Shown: positions 8,512-18,080, numbered from the stretch's first letter. The stretch is DNA of 64,000 nucleotides from Rhodospirillales bacterium (GCA_018648445.1 JABGRG010000003.1:24460-88459), one strand, 5' to 3'. The notes: generated by a model from the letters alone, not told the origin. Translations and numbers: made by a program.

Positions 8512-9939
8512 TTACGAAGCGTTACCAAAGGTTGGAAGCTCGATGCGGAAAATAACGCCGGTTTCGTCGGATTTGGCCAGAACGATATCGCCGTCATGGG
8601 CGCGAACGACATCGCGCACGATCACCAGACCAAGGCCCGTACCGCTTCTGCCCGCCGATCCGCTAAAGGGCTGAAACAGGTTCTCCATCGCTTGTGGCGG
8701 AAATCCGGGACCATTGTCGGAAATGTCGATGAATATCCGTTCGCCCTCGAGCCGGGCGTCCAGGGTAAAAACGCTGGCTCCGGCCTGGGCCGAATTCCGC
8801 GCCAGATTTTCGATGACCCGGATAAGCTGATTGTTGTCGGCCTCGATCTCGATTTCCGGATCGATGCGGTTTTGCCATTGCAATTCACAGACGGCCAGAT
8901 GTTTGGGGTCGCCCTCGCAAAAAGTCTTCAGCATATCTTCAACTTCAAGCGCTAGGGCATGAAGATTGACCAGCGAAAGCCGCACCTTGGGAGTGCCGTC
9001 GCCGACGAAATTCAGGGTTTGACTGCACAGATGCACCGCGCGGTCGATAGCACCGAAAAGGCGTGGCGCCACCTTCTGAACCTCGGGATCGGAAATTTGG
9101 GCAAGTTTGTCGGAAACCAGCATGGCGGTGGCCAGACTGTTGCGCAGGTCGTGGTTGATCTTGGCCACCGCCGCGCCCAGGGTCGCCAGTCTGGATTTCT
9201 GGTGAAGGGCGGCGCGAATATCGCGCTGCATGCCGGCCAGTTGTCGTTCCGCCTCGCCGATTTCGTCCAGCCGCGCGCCGGGAACGATAATTCGCGCCTC
9301 GTCCTCGGGGTCTTCTTGGAACGAGCCCATGCTGTGCATGACCCTTCGCATGGGACCCACAAGAAGCCACTGCAGGCTGAGGAATACCGCACACCCTGTA
9401 ATCAGCGAGATAACCACCGAGAGCTGCAGGATGCGGGTTGAATAGTCGTACATGGCCATGCGCATGGGCGTTTCGTCGATGACCACCTCGACCGTGACGC
9501 CTGAGTCCTTGGGCGAACGCGCAACGACCCGCAGGACGCGGTTGTCTTCCTGAAACAAGGTGTCGAAGGCGGCGGGAAGCCAGTCGGTGGCCGAAGCGTC
9601 GCGCAAATCCAGGGTCCGGTCCACCTTGGGCGGCATGTCCTTGCTCAGGGCCAGCATGCGCCGTTCGGCCCGGTTCAGGACAATGGCGTAGGCTCCGGCG
9701 TGAAACAAAAGCTCGTTTTCCAGATCCTCGCTGACCATGGCGTCGGCCGTGGCTTCCAAGGCCAGTCCCGCCAGATGCGATTCGGCAATGATGTTTTCCA
9801 GATAGACCTTGCGGAAACGCGAGATCGAGGGCGCATAGATAAGGAATTCGGCAATCATCACGAAGACGGCCGTCAGCAGCAGCAAGCGCGCCGAAAGGCT
9901 GACACCCTTGGATGATTGCTCAGGTTGACGCTGCGTCAT
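8512..9939 (-). CDS. Membrane sensor histidine kinase
   Basis: A 475-residue sensor kinase. One transmembrane segment lies at about residues 16-36 and another at 171-193, enclosing a periplasmic sensor of ~130 residues. They are followed by a HAMP-like linker (GPMRRVMHSMG ... EIGEAERQL) and an H-box KINHDLRNSLAT in which His263 is the expected phosphorylation site. The ATPase domain has N-box ENLARNSAQAG, G1 SDNGPGFP and G2 GTGLGLVIV. No response-regulator gene is adjacent, so the partner is elsewhere (orphan kinase). It starts 9 bases after the flavoprotein gene ends, so its likely signal concerns the redox/envelope functions encoded around it. Confidence 0.87.
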   Translation of the reverse strand: MTQRQPEQSSKGVSLSARLLLLTAVFVMIAEFLIYAPSISRFRKVYLENIIAESHLAGLALEATADAMVSEDLENELLFHAGAYAIVLNRAERRMLALSKDMPPKVDRTLDLRDASATDWLPAAFDTLFQEDNRVLRVVARSPKDSGVTVEVVIDETPMRMAMYDYSTRILQLSVVISLITGCAVFLSLQWLLVGPMRRVMHSMGSFQEDPEDEARIIVPGARLDEIGEAERQLAGMQRDIRAALHQKSRLATLGAAVAKINHDLRNSLATAMLVSDKLAQISDPEVQKVAPRLFGAIDRAVHLCSQTLNFVGDGTPKVRLSLVNLHALALEVEDMLKTFCEGDPKHLAVCELQWQNRIDPEIEIEADNNQLIRVIENLARNSAQAGASVFTLDARLEGERIFIDISDNGPGFPPQAMENLFQPFSGSAGRSGTGLGLVIVRDVVRAHDGDIVLAKSDETGVIFRIELPTFGNAS

Positions 9940-9948
9940 GAGAAAAAT

Positions 9949-11373
9949 CTAGCCGAATCGGGCCAGAAAGCGAACCAGCTTTTTTGTGCGCTCGCCAAAC
10001 AGCGACGGCGTGAAAAAACTTCCCGCCGCCCGTTTGCTGACCTCGCTCAGTGTCGGGTAGGGCGCGATCATTCCGGCCACGGCGCCCACCTTCAGCTTGC
10101 GGCTGATTGCCAGAACCCAGGTTTGTATGATCTCGCCAGCCGCCGGGCCGACGATGCTCGCGCCCAAAATGTGGCCGCGCCGGGTGGCGATGACCTTGAG
10201 CAGACCGTCGGTTCGTCCTTCCGCCTGGGCGCGGTCGTTTTCGGCGAAGGGATGACGCAGGATGCGAAGATCGCCATCGTTCAGGCGCTTGCGGGCGTCG
10301 GCCTCGGTCAGGCCGACGTGGGCAAGCTCGGGGTCCGTATAGGTCACCCACGGAACGGCGTCGTAATTGACCTTGGCGGGAAGGCGAAAAAGCGCATTTC
10401 TAATCACGATGCCAGCGTGATAGCCGGCCATATGCGTGAACTGATATCCGCCGGTTACATCGCCGATGGCGAAAGCGCGTTTATTGCTGGTGCGCAGACG
10501 CGCATCGACGTCGATTCCCCTGGGCGAGTATTTGATGCCCGCGGATTCCAGATCGAGGCCGTCCACATTGGCCCGGCGGCCCGCCGCCACCAGAAGGTGC
10601 GAGCCGTCCACATGTGTCGAGTCGCCGAAGTGGACGCGCACGCCCGCATCGGAATTCCCGACGCGCGCGATCTGAATGCCTTCGCGGATGTCTATGCCGT
10701 CGGCCTTTAGGTGATCGCGCAGGATCGCCACCAGTTCGGGATCGTCCTTGGGCATGATGGCGAACATTTCCAGGACCGTGACCGCGCAGCCCAGATGCCG
10801 GTGCGCCTGCGCCATCTCGATGCCGATGGGGCCGCCGCCGATGATGATCAGGTGTTCGGGCAACGCGCCGCCACCATCGAAGATGGTTTCGTTGGTGAAA
10901 TGGGGCGTTTCATCAAGCCCCGGGATCGGCGGCGTTGCAGGCGAGGAACCGGTGGCGATAACGAATCGCCGCGCCGCTACCCGTTTTCCGCCCGCCATAA
11001 CTTCGGCAGGTCCGGTGAAACGGGCGGCGTCTTGAATGACCTGGACGCCCAATCCTTCGAAGCGTTCGACCGAATCCATGGGTGCGATCGCTTCAATAAC
11101 GCCGCGGACATGCTCATAGACCCGCGCAGCGTCGATTTCAGGATCGCCGCCGTCGATGCCGAATCGCCCAGAGCTGCGCACGGCTTGCGCCGCGTGGCCG
11201 GCGGCCAAAAGCGCCTTGGAGGGGACACAGCCATAGTTCAGGCAGTCGCCGCCCATTTTTCCTTTTTCGATGAGGACCGTGGATGCGCCCATTTGCGACG
11301 CCCCGGCGGCCACGCTCAGACCTCCGGAACCGGCCCCGATGACGCATAGATCGGCCTTGACCAAATCAGGCAT
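9949..11373 (-). CDS. MerA/Lpd-like FAD-dependent disulfide oxidoreductase
   Basis: This belongs to the class I pyridine nucleotide-disulfide oxidoreductases (dihydrolipoamide dehydrogenase, mercuric reductase). FAD-binding CVIGAGSGGLSVAAG is at the N-terminus, the redox-active pair is in GGDCLNYGCVPSKAL, an NAD(P)-binding IIGGGPIGIEMA is central, and AIGDVTGGYQFTHMAGYHAG is followed by the dimerisation domain. At 474 residues it lacks the N-terminal metal-binding domain and the C-terminal Cys pair of true mercuric reductases, so mercury detoxification is not supported. Such enzymes are often found beside VTT/TVP38 membrane proteins, as here (29-base gap upstream). The substrate is unknown. 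Confidence 0.85.
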   Translation of the reverse strand: MPDLVKADLCVIGAGSGGLSVAAGASQMGASTVLIEKGKMGGDCLNYGCVPSKALLAAGHAAQAVRSSGRFGIDGGDPEIDAARVYEHVRGVIEAIAPMDSVERFEGLGVQVIQDAARFTGPAEVMAGGKRVAARRFVIATGSSPATPPIPGLDETPHFTNETIFDGGGALPEHLIIIGGGPIGIEMAQAHRHLGCAVTVLEMFAIMPKDDPELVAILRDHLKADGIDIREGIQIARVGNSDAGVRVHFGDSTHVDGSHLLVAAGRRANVDGLDLESAGIKYSPRGIDVDARLRTSNKRAFAIGDVTGGYQFTHMAGYHAGIVIRNALFRLPAKVNYDAVPWVTYTDPELAHVGLTEADARKRLNDGDLRILRHPFAENDRAQAEGRTDGLLKVIATRRGHILGASIVGPAAGEIIQTWVLAISRKLKVGAVAGMIAPYPTLSEVSKRAAGSFFTPSLFGERTKKLVRFLARFG

Positions 11374-11402
11374 GCGTTTCTCCCACCAACCGTTCAGGCC
11401 GC

Positions 11403-12143
11403 TCAGGCCGGGCGGCTTCGTATCTTCTTGTAAACGACCGGGACAAGGGCAAGCAACGCCAAGCCGATCAGGCCGGCGATGATTTCCGGGGTAAGAACGC
11501 CCATAGGCGAGAATTCTTCGTTGGAATCCAGAATGCTGCCCAGCCCCGCGCCAAATGCGGCATACACCGCGGTTCCCGGAATGATCCCGAAAAAGGTGCC
11601 GATAACATAGGAGCGCACGCCCACGCCCAGAAAGGCCGGGGCCAGATTGACCAGCCAGAAGGGAAAGAGCGGTACGAGTCGCAAAACGAGCATGTAACTC
11701 AATTCATTTTCGCGGAAACCGGCTTCCATTTTCTTGATGCCCGGCCCGGCGCGATCGCGCAGATAGTCGCCCAGCGCCAGTTTCGCCACCAGGAACAAAA
11801 TGGTTGCGCCCAGGGTTGCTCCGACCATCACATAGGCGAGGCCGAACACCGTGCCGAAGGCAAAGCCGCCGATCACGGTCATCAACGTCCCCGAGGGCGG
11901 AATGAACACCACCGTTGCGGCATAGGCGGCGATAAACGATACGGCGGCCAACACGGTATTTGCGGCAACCCAGGTCATAAAATCGCTTCGGTTCGCCCGT
12001 AATTCCTCGAAACTCAGAATTTCATGAAATCCGAAACCGAAAAACGCAGCCGCGCCTCCGGCGAGTGCCACCAGCGGCAAAATGCGCCATGAAAAAAGCC
12101 GTCGCCGGTTCGCGTCAGATTTGACTTCCGGCAAGACTTCCAT
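11403..12143 (-). CDS. VTT (TVP38/TMEM64, DedA-superfamily) inner-membrane protein
   Basis: A 246-residue polytopic membrane protein with about five or six hydrophobic helices. It contains the VTT-domain signature (FIPPSGTLMTVIGGFAFGTVFGLAYVMVG broken by glycines, then LRLVPLFPFWLVNLAPAFLGV). Family members act in membrane lipid handling; the specific role here is not known. The open frame extends to 12497, but that part is antisense to rpmH and rnpA. The ATG at 12143 has AGGGAG seven bases upstream. The gene heads the minus-strand run VTT - flavoprotein - sensor kinase - DUF4405 genes. Confidence 0.85.
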   Translation of the reverse strand: MEVLPEVKSDANRRRLFSWRILPLVALAGGAAAFFGFGFHEILSFEELRANRSDFMTWVAANTVLAAVSFIAAYAATVVFIPPSGTLMTVIGGFAFGTVFGLAYVMVGATLGATILFLVAKLALGDYLRDRAGPGIKKMEAGFRENELSYMLVLRLVPLFPFWLVNLAPAFLGVGVRSYVIGTFFGIIPGTAVYAAFGAGLGSILDSNEEFSPMGVLTPEIIAGLIGLALLALVPVVYKKIRSRPA

Positions 12144-12295
12144 GCATGGGCTCCCTTGGCAGATCGATGTTTTTCCCCGGAAATCCGGGCGTTTCCCCTT
12201 TAAGATATTAGCCGGTCCTGTTTTTCCAGCCAGTAAACTGTGCGTGACCGTTGAAAATAAACCGAAACAATGTACCACAAAGGTCATCGCCGCCG

Positions 12296-12324
12296 TTGAC
12301 TTCGGTCGGGCAAATACGTATACA
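12296..12324 (+). promoter_or_regulatory. Sigma-70 type promoter of rpmH-rnpA operon
   Basis: TTGACT (12296-12301) and TATACA (12319-12324) are separated by exactly 17 bases, an almost ideal housekeeping promoter, 30 bases before the rpmH start codon. A strong promoter is expected for a ribosomal protein operon. Confidence 0.85.
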
Positions 12325-12353
12325 GCGGGCCGGTTTTTGATCGGAGAAGTTCC

Positions 12354-12488
12354 GTGAAGCGTACATTTCAACCAAGTAATCTCGTTCGTAAACGTCGGCA
12401 CGGTTTTCGTTCCCGCATGTCCACCGTCGGTGGCCGTCGGGTTATCGCGAATCGGCGATCCAAGGGACGCAAGCGTCTCTCGGCTTGA
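12354..12488 (+). CDS. rpmH: 50S ribosomal protein L34
   Basis: A 44-residue basic protein with the full L34 sequence pattern: [20 protein letters not shown], then the [19 protein letters not shown] tail. It is part of the large ribosomal subunit. It starts at GTG 12354 with GGAG seven bases upstream and ends seven bases before rnpA. The rpmH-rnpA pair is near universal in bacteria. A near-consensus promoter lies just upstream. Confidence 0.98.
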   Translation: MKRTFQPSNLVRKRRHGFRSRMSTVGGRRVIANRRSKGRKRLSA

Positions 12489-12495
12489 TGCCGTC

Positions 12496-12879
12496 ATGTC
12501 TCCCGCTGTTCTCCGCCTGAAGCGGCGTCCGGAATTTCTCCGGGTCGCGGCAACGCGGCGACGGTGGGTTGCGCCGGGGCTGATTGTTCAGGCCCGGTGG
12601 CGGCGCACCGACGAGAAGATCGGGTTCGACGGTCCGTTTGTTCGGGTCGGATTTACTGTAAGCCGAAAGGTGGGAAACGCCGTTGCGCGCAATCGCGCGC
12701 GCCGTCGTTTGAAAGCCGCGGCGGAACAGGTGATTCCGACACGTGCACGGGCTGGATGCGACCTCGTGGTGATCGGTCGTGCCGCGACGTTGGCGCGGCC
12801 TTTTGGCGCGCTTATCGCCGATCTTGAGACGGCGTTAAAGCGGCTGGACGCCTATGAGCCGGAACCGGCACCCCGGTAA
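12496..12879 (+). CDS. rnpA: Ribonuclease P protein component
   Basis: The 127-residue basic protein is the protein subunit of RNase P, which with its RNA removes 5' leaders from tRNA precursors. It shows the RNR signature in VGFTVSRKVGNAVARNRARRRLK and the N-terminal LKRRPEFLRV of the family. The ATG at 12496 gives the family's N-terminus (MSPAVLRLKRRPEF); the open frame extends back into rpmH in another phase. It lies directly after rpmH in the same operon. Confidence 0.96.
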   Translation: MSPAVLRLKRRPEFLRVAATRRRWVAPGLIVQARWRRTDEKIGFDGPFVRVGFTVSRKVGNAVARNRARRRLKAAAEQVIPTRARAGCDLVVIGRAATLARPFGALIADLETALKRLDAYEPEPAPR

Positions 12880-12882
12880 CCG

Positions 12883-12920
12883 GCCATTTGGCGTTTCATT
12901 TGCCATTTGGCGTTTCATTT
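12883..12920 (+). repeat. Perfect tandem duplication, 2 x 19 bp
   Basis: The 19-base unit GCCATTTGGCGTTTCATTT occurs twice without interruption (12883-12901 and 12902-12920) between the rnpA stop and the yidD start. It leaves the yidD ribosome-binding site untouched. A recent local duplication is the simplest origin. Confidence 0.95.
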
Positions 12921-12951
12921 GTTTGTAAAGACGGTCAGGAAAGTAATTGTC

Positions 12952-13224
12952 ATGAATCCGGGACGAAAGCTGGTTTGGGGGTTGGTACGCGGCTACCAGC
13001 TCTTTATTTCGCCGGTTCTTCCCGGAAGCTGCCGATATATGCCTTCGTGTTCGGCCTACGCCGCCGAAGCCGTGCAAACCCATGGCGCGATTCGCGGCGG
13101 CTGGCTGGCTCTCAAACGCATGGCCCGTTGTCATCCCTGGGGCGGCTGGGGTTACGACCCCGTTCCCGGCCCGGACGCCTCGCAAAATCACGACCACGAT
13201 CACCAACGCTGTACACACACCTAA
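12952..13224 (+). CDS. yidD: Membrane protein insertion efficiency factor
   Basis: A 90-residue member of the YidD family, a small protein at the inner membrane that assists YidC. The signature [31 protein letters not shown], with its three cysteines, is intact, followed by [24 protein letters not shown]. The ATG at 12952 is preceded by AGGAAAG at eight bases; an in-frame ATG at 12907 lies inside the tandem duplication and is unlikely. The C-terminal tail is His/Asp-rich ([10 protein letters not shown]). It sits between rnpA and yidC as in most proteobacteria. Confidence 0.95.
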   Translation: MNPGRKLVWGLVRGYQLFISPVLPGSCRYMPSCSAYAAEAVQTHGAIRGGWLALKRMARCHPWGGWGYDPVPGPDASQNHDHDHQRCTHT

Positions 13225-13275
13225 ATCAAGCGCAACGACGCGCAGAAGAAAAATACCGGAGGAGAAACGGAACTA

Positions 13276-15060
13276 ATGGTCGATAACCGCAATATGATCC
13301 TGGCGATCGTTCTTTCCGTGGTCATCCTTCTGGGGTTCAATTACTGGACCGCCCAAAACGCGCCTCCGCCCGAGGTGGCGCAACAGACCACCGAGCAGGC
13401 CCCAGGGCAAGGCACGGGACAGGGCACGCCCAGCTTGCCAAGCGCACCGGGAGAAGGCGTTGCGGCACCGGGTGGTGGAGCCGTTTCCGCGCCGGGTGGC
13501 GGGGTTCCCAGCGCGGGGGCCGAAAAAGTGAAGCAAGGCCCGTCTCGCGACGAAGTCATTGCCCGGACCAAACGCCTGCAGATCAATTCGCCGCGCCTTA
13601 TCGGCTCAATTTCGCTGACCGGCGCGCGAATCGACGATTTGACCCTGGCGACCTACCGCGAAACCCTGGACCCCGAAAGCGATCAGATCGTTTTCCTGCA
13701 GCCGCGCGGCTTGCCGCAATCCTATTTCGCCGAATTCGGCTGGGTTCCAGACGGCGAGGCCGCGGTTCCCAACGGCGAGACGGTTTGGTCCGCCGACAGC
13801 ACCGTTCTCGAGCCCGGCGTTCCGGTCAACCTGACCTGGGACAACGGACAGGGCCTTACTTTCGTGCGTACCTATACGCTCGACGAGGACTTCATGTTCA
13901 CGGTCAACCAGCGCGTCGAGAACAATAGCGCCAAGCCTGTGACCCTTTATCCCTTCGGTCTGGTGTCGCGTTGGCAGACGCCGGAAACGACCCGCTTCTT
14001 CATTCTTCATGAAGGCCTGCTTGGCGTTTTCGACGAAACCCTCGAAGAGATTGACTACGACGATCTTCAGGAATCCGGCAAGGTGGAGAAAGAGTCCACC
14101 GGCGGCTGGATCGGCATCACCGACAAATACTGGCTGGCGGCGCTGGTTCCCGATCAGAAGTCGCAGTTGAAGTCGCGCTTCACCCATCACCGCGAGGGCG
14201 ACAGCGACCGCTATCAGGTCGACTATCTGGGCGCGGCGCTGACCATCGCGCCGGGAGAGCAGGCGTCTACGGAAAACCATCTGTTTGCGGGCGCCAAGGA
14301 AGTAAATGTACTGGATGCCTATGAGGAAAAACTTGGCATCACGCGCTTCGATCTGGCCATTGATTTCGGCTGGTTCTATTTCCTGACCAAGCCCATCTTC
14401 TATCTGCTGATCTACATCAACGATTATGTCGGCAATTTCGGCGTTGCCATCCTGCTGTTAACGGTGGTCATCAAGATCCTGTTCTTCCCGCTTGCCAACA
14501 AATCCTACAGGGCCATGAGCAAGATGAAGCTGCTGCAGCCCGAAATGACCAAGCTGCGCGAGCGCTTCGGCGACGACCGGCAACGCATGAACCAGGAAAT
14601 GATGGCGCTGTATAAGCGCGAGAAGGCCAATCCGGCATCGGGCTGTCTGCCCATGTTTATCCAGATTCCGGTCTTTTTCTCGCTGTACAAGGTGCTGTTC
14701 GTCACCATCGAAATGCGTCAGGCGCCGTTCTTCGGCTGGATCCATGACCTTTCGGTTCCCGATCCGACCAGCATTTTCAACCTGTTCGGCCTGATTCCGT
14801 GGGATCCGCTGACGATTATTCCGGCTTCCATCAGCATCGGCGTGTGGCCGCTGATCATGGGCATTTCCATGTTCCTGCAGCAGAAACTGAACCCGCAGCC
14901 GGCCGATCCGGTGCAGGCCAAGGTGTTCATGTTCCTGCCGCTCATCTTCACCTTCCTGCTGGCCCAGTTCCCGGCCGGGCTGGTGATCTACTGGGCGTGG
15001 AACAACACGCTGTCCATCGGGCAGCAATGGGTGATCATGAAAAAGGCGGGTGTGCGCTAG
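13276..15060 (+). CDS. yidC: Membrane protein insertase YidC
   Basis: YidC inserts and folds inner-membrane proteins, alone or with SecYEG. The 594-residue form is the Gram-negative type. An N-terminal anchor (about residues 5-24) is followed by a Gly/Pro/Gln-rich low-complexity linker (about 35-80), a large periplasmic domain with GGWIGITDKYWLAALVP, then five transmembrane segments beginning near FGVAILLLTVVIKI and ending LAQFPAGLVIYWAWNNTLSIGQQ. The start ATG 13276 follows GGAGGAGAAACGG. The stop shares one base with the engB start. Confidence 0.97.
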   Translation: MVDNRNMILAIVLSVVILLGFNYWTAQNAPPPEVAQQTTEQAPGQGTGQGTPSLPSAPGEGVAAPGGGAVSAPGGGVPSAGAEKVKQGPSRDEVIARTKRLQINSPRLIGSISLTGARIDDLTLATYRETLDPESDQIVFLQPRGLPQSYFAEFGWVPDGEAAVPNGETVWSADSTVLEPGVPVNLTWDNGQGLTFVRTYTLDEDFMFTVNQRVENNSAKPVTLYPFGLVSRWQTPETTRFFILHEGLLGVFDETLEEIDYDDLQESGKVEKESTGGWIGITDKYWLAALVPDQKSQLKSRFTHHREGDSDRYQVDYLGAALTIAPGEQASTENHLFAGAKEVNVLDAYEEKLGITRFDLAIDFGWFYFLTKPIFYLLIYINDYVGNFGVAILLLTVVIKILFFPLANKSYRAMSKMKLLQPEMTKLRERFGDDRQRMNQEMMALYKREKANPASGCLPMFIQIPVFFSLYKVLFVTIEMRQAPFFGWIHDLSVPDPTSIFNLFGLIPWDPLTIIPASISIGVWPLIMGISMFLQQKLNPQPADPVQAKVFMFLPLIFTFLLAQFPAGLVIYWAWNNTLSIGQQWVIMKKAGVR

Positions 15061-15734
15061 TGACGGGTCCAGAGACGGCATCCAGCGCCGAAGAGACCGA
15101 AGCCGAAGCTCTTGAGCAAGGCCGACGACTGTTCGCAGCCGAGTGCCGTTTCCTTCTGGGCGTGGCGCGTCTTGATCAGGTTCCGGGTGACGATCTTCCC
15201 GAAATTGCTTTCGCGGGCCGCTCGAACGTCGGCAAGTCGAGCCTGATCAACGCGCTGACCGGCCATAAGGCTCTGGCCCGGACCTCCCACGCGCCGGGCC
15301 GCACGCAAGAACTTAACTTTTTTGTTTTGGGAAATCGCCTGATGATGGCCGATCTTCCGGGTTACGGATACGCCAAGGCCCCCAAAGAAAAGGTCGCCGG
15401 ATGGACGCGACTGGCCGAATCCTATCTCAAGGGGCGCTCCGTCCTTCGCCGCGCCTGCCTGCTGATCGATTCGCGCCACGGCATCAAGGATGTCGATCTG
15501 AAAATCTTGAAGGAATTGGACGCGGCGGCGGTTTCCTACCAGATCGTGCTGACCAAATGCGACAAGATAACGAAATCCCAGTTAAGCGCGCTGCTTGAAA
15601 AAACCCACGCCGAGGCCGCCAAGCACACGGCGGCGCACCCCGATATTATCGCCACCAGTTCCCGCAAGGGCATCGGCATCGCCGAACTGCGGGCTGCTTT
15701 GGCGGCTCTGGCGGCTCCCGCCGATATCATGTAG
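15060..15734 (+). CDS. engB: Ribosome biogenesis GTP-binding protein EngB/YsxC
   Basis: A small P-loop GTPase (224 residues) involved in late 50S subunit assembly. Visible are G1 GRSNVGKSS, the switch region [12 protein letters not shown]3 DLPGYGYA and G4 TKCD. The GTG at 15060 overlaps the yidC stop by one base (TAGTG), a coupled arrangement; the open frame upstream belongs to yidC sequence in another phase. The yidC-engB-argB order is characteristic of Alphaproteobacteria. Confidence 0.95.
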   Translation: MTGPETASSAEETEAEALEQGRRLFAAECRFLLGVARLDQVPGDDLPEIAFAGRSNVGKSSLINALTGHKALARTSHAPGRTQELNFFVLGNRLMMADLPGYGYAKAPKEKVAGWTRLAESYLKGRSVLRRACLLIDSRHGIKDVDLKILKELDAAAVSYQIVLTKCDKITKSQLSALLEKTHAEAAKHTAAHPDIIATSSRKGIGIAELRAALAALAAPADIM

Positions 15735-15744
15735 GCTTAATTTT

Positions 15745-16662
15745 ATGAGCAAAAAAACGGAAGTTTCCAGGGAAGACTGTCTGGCCCAGGCCAAAACCCA
15801 GGCCAAAACGTTGTCGGAGGCGCTGCCCTATATGCGCCGCCACGCGGGCGAAACCCTTGTCATCAAGTATGGCGGTCACGCCATGGGTGACGCGGACCTG
15901 GCGGCTTTGTTCGCACGCGATGTGGTGCTGCTGAAACAGGTTGGCATTAACCCAATCGTCGTGCACGGCGGCGGCCCCCAGATCGGCGCCATGCTCGAAC
16001 GCCTCAAGATTCAAAGCGAATTTATCGAGGGTTTGCGGGTCACCGACAAGGCGACCGTGGACGTTGTCGAAATGGTCCTGTCGGGGTCGATCAACAAGCA
16101 AATCGTTTCCGCCATCAATGCCGCCGGCGGAACGGCCGTGGGCCTGTCGGGCAAGGACGGCAATCTGGTGCGGGCCGAAAAAGCACGCCGGACCCTGCGT
16201 GACCCGGATTCCAACATCGAACGCATTCTCGATCTCGGGCTGGTTGGTGAACCCAGCGAGATTACGCCGGATATTCTGGATACCTTCCGCGAATCCGACA
16301 TCATTCCCGTGATCGCCCCCATCGGCATCGGCCCCAGCGGTGAAACGCTGAACATCAATGCCGATACCGTGGCCGGCGCCATTGCCGGAGCCATGGGCGC
16401 AGCGCGCCTGATGATGCTGACCGACGTGGCGGGAGTTCTCGATAAAGACGGAGAATTGATCCCCGAACTGACGGTGGATCAGGCGAAGAAGCTGATCGCC
16501 GGCGAAACCATCAGCGGCGGCATGATTCCCAAGATCAAAACCTGCATCTCGGCGGTGGAGGAAGGGGTCGAGGGCGCGGTCGTTGTCGACGGTCGTGCGC
16601 CCCATGCGATTCTGCTGGAAATCTTCACCGAATCAGGCGCCGGCACCCTGATTTTGCCGTAG
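15745..16662 (+). CDS. argB: Acetylglutamate kinase
   Basis: ArgB phosphorylates N-acetylglutamate with ATP, the second step of arginine synthesis. The 305-residue protein has the amino-acid-kinase motifs [20 protein letters not shown] and the C-terminal [24 protein letters not shown]. It has the N-terminal extension (about 25 residues, EALPYMRRH) seen in arginine-sensitive forms, so feedback inhibition is likely by family knowledge. The ATG at 15745 is 10 bases after engB. It ends one base before the convergent DUF2336 gene's stop. Confidence 0.96.
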   Translation: MSKKTEVSREDCLAQAKTQAKTLSEALPYMRRHAGETLVIKYGGHAMGDADLAALFARDVVLLKQVGINPIVVHGGGPQIGAMLERLKIQSEFIEGLRVTDKATVDVVEMVLSGSINKQIVSAINAAGGTAVGLSGKDGNLVRAEKARRTLRDPDSNIERILDLGLVGEPSEITPDILDTFRESDIIPVIAPIGIGPSGETLNINADTVAGAIAGAMGAARLMMLTDVAGVLDKDGELIPELTVDQAKKLIAGETISGGMIPKIKTCISAVEEGVEGAVVVDGRAPHAILLEIFTESGAGTLILP

Positions 16663-17967
16663 CTACACCTGCATTGCCAACTGGTGGAAAAACTCCAGCT
16701 GCCAGTCCATTTCTTCCCTGGTCATGGGGTATTTGCCCGGCTTTGTCGACGTTATGATTTCGGCGGGAGAAACCCGGCAAAGACTGATCTGCAATTGGGT
16801 CAGCGCGCTTTCCGGAATTTTGGCCTTTGAGGCCAGCGAAACGATGCCCTTGGCGTTTTGCATGGCGACGATGCATCCGGCGACTCCGTGAGAAACGTCG
16901 GCTCTGACCGCCAGGGCGGCGGTCACGAAACTTTCTTCGCCGTGGGCCAGGGCTTCCATGATCACATCGGGGTCCAGCAGGCCGTCCTTGTGCAGGGTCT
17001 TGGCCGCATCCATTTCCGATTTGGCTTCGTGCAAAACCCTTTTCCACACGGGAAGATCGGCATCCGCACCTTTCGCCGGTTTGCTTGTCGCCGTTTTTCT
17101 CGCTGAGCGGCGATCGCGCAGGCGTTTGTCAACTTCCTTGCGTAGCGCAGCAATCGTTTTGGCGGAAAGATCCTCTCGTTCCATCAGGGTTCGTAGCAGG
17201 TTGTCGGCGACGAACCGGGCGATCCGCATGGCGGCATTCCGGGGAAGTTTGGGCCGGTGCACCAACGGGGCGTGCCAGCTTTCGATGGGCGGCGCGTGCT
17301 CGATGATCCAGTCCAGCGTGTCTTCGCGGATTTGGGCGAAGGGGTTCGTCAACAAAACGCCGACGGCCTCGACATTCCCCGTTCTTGCCACGGCGTCGGC
17401 CACTCTGTTGCCCAAAAGGGCGCGCTTGGCGATCGCCGAAAGGGTCTTCGTGTCCTGGGTTTCCGACAGAATTTCGAGCAAGTCGCCATCGGAAAGGACC
17501 GGTGAGTTTTCGAGAATGGGTCCCGAAACCACGATTTCGGAATCACGGGCCAACTGGTTGACAAATTCAGGCGGCACATGGGCGACATGGCGTAGCGCTT
17601 CGGCGACGATCTGCCGGACCACCGTCACTTGATCGCGGGTCAGGATGGCCAGGGCTTCATAGGCCAGATGTCCGAGCTTCTTCGCCTCATCGGGGGTCAG
17701 TTCGGGGATGATGCCGCCGATTTTCTCGGCCAGTCGCGAACGAACCGACTCGTCCGGATCCTTTGCCAAATCCAGATCGGCGCGGCGCGGGGTGGAAAGG
17801 TTTGCGGCAATTTCCCGGCGCACGTCCGGCGACATGTCATCGGCGAGAAAATACAGAATTTCCGGCATGATGTCGGTACGCGTGGCCAGGTTCCGCCGAA
17901 CTTCCGGATCCCTATCGACTGCCATGCGCTTGGCATCTTCATATGAAAGCCGGTATTGCTCGGACAA
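16663..17967 (-). CDS. DUF2336 (HEAT/LRV-like helical repeat) protein
   Basis: A 434-residue cytoplasmic protein of the DUF2336 family, common in Rhodospirillales and relatives. The first half shows repeated helical units of the kind (D)PEVRRNLATR, SPDVRREIAANLS, DESVRSRLAEKI, a leucine-rich-variant/HEAT pattern at about residues 15-90. These are followed by the DUF2336 core and a Lys/Ser-rich linker near residue 290. Biochemical function is unknown; such solenoids usually bind other proteins. It lies 102 bases downstream of a GGDEF and an EAL gene on the same strand, suggesting a link with cyclic-di-GMP signalling. Confidence 0.8.
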   Translation of the reverse strand: MSEQYRLSYEDAKRMAVDRDPEVRRNLATRTDIMPEILYFLADDMSPDVRREIAANLSTPRRADLDLAKDPDESVRSRLAEKIGGIIPELTPDEAKKLGHLAYEALAILTRDQVTVVRQIVAEALRHVAHVPPEFVNQLARDSEIVVSGPILENSPVLSDGDLLEILSETQDTKTLSAIAKRALLGNRVADAVARTGNVEAVGVLLTNPFAQIREDTLDWIIEHAPPIESWHAPLVHRPKLPRNAAMRIARFVADNLLRTLMEREDLSAKTIAALRKEVDKRLRDRRSARKTATSKPAKGADADLPVWKRVLHEAKSEMDAAKTLHKDGLLDPDVIMEALAHGEESFVTAALAVRADVSHGVAGCIVAMQNAKGIVSLASKAKIPESALTQLQISLCRVSPAEIITSTKPGKYPMTREEMDWQLEFFHQLAMQV

Positions 17968-18051
17968 ATCCCAACTGACCGGCGATTGGCGCGCCGGTCA
18001 TCCCTTGTTACGCATTATGTCCACCGTCGGGTGGAATGCCCGACAATAGAC

Positions 18052-18080
18052 GTTATTTTTCAGAAGATGTTATTTTTCAG
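18052..18080. repeat. Short direct duplication at the 3' end of the GGDEF gene
   Basis: GTTATTTTTCAG occurs at 18052-18063 and again at 18069-18080, a period of 17 bases. The second copy carries the stop codon of the GGDEF gene (TAA on the minus strand at 18070-18072), so the gene's last codons have been copied downstream. Confidence 0.85.

Noticed and set aside
9949..11373. Mercuric reductase (merA)
   Set aside because: It lacks the metal-binding N-terminal domain and the C-terminal Cys pair, and no mer genes are adjacent.
12144..12497. N-terminal extension of the VTT protein
   Set aside because: It is antisense to rpmH and its promoter, and the ATG at 12143 has a proper ribosome-binding site.
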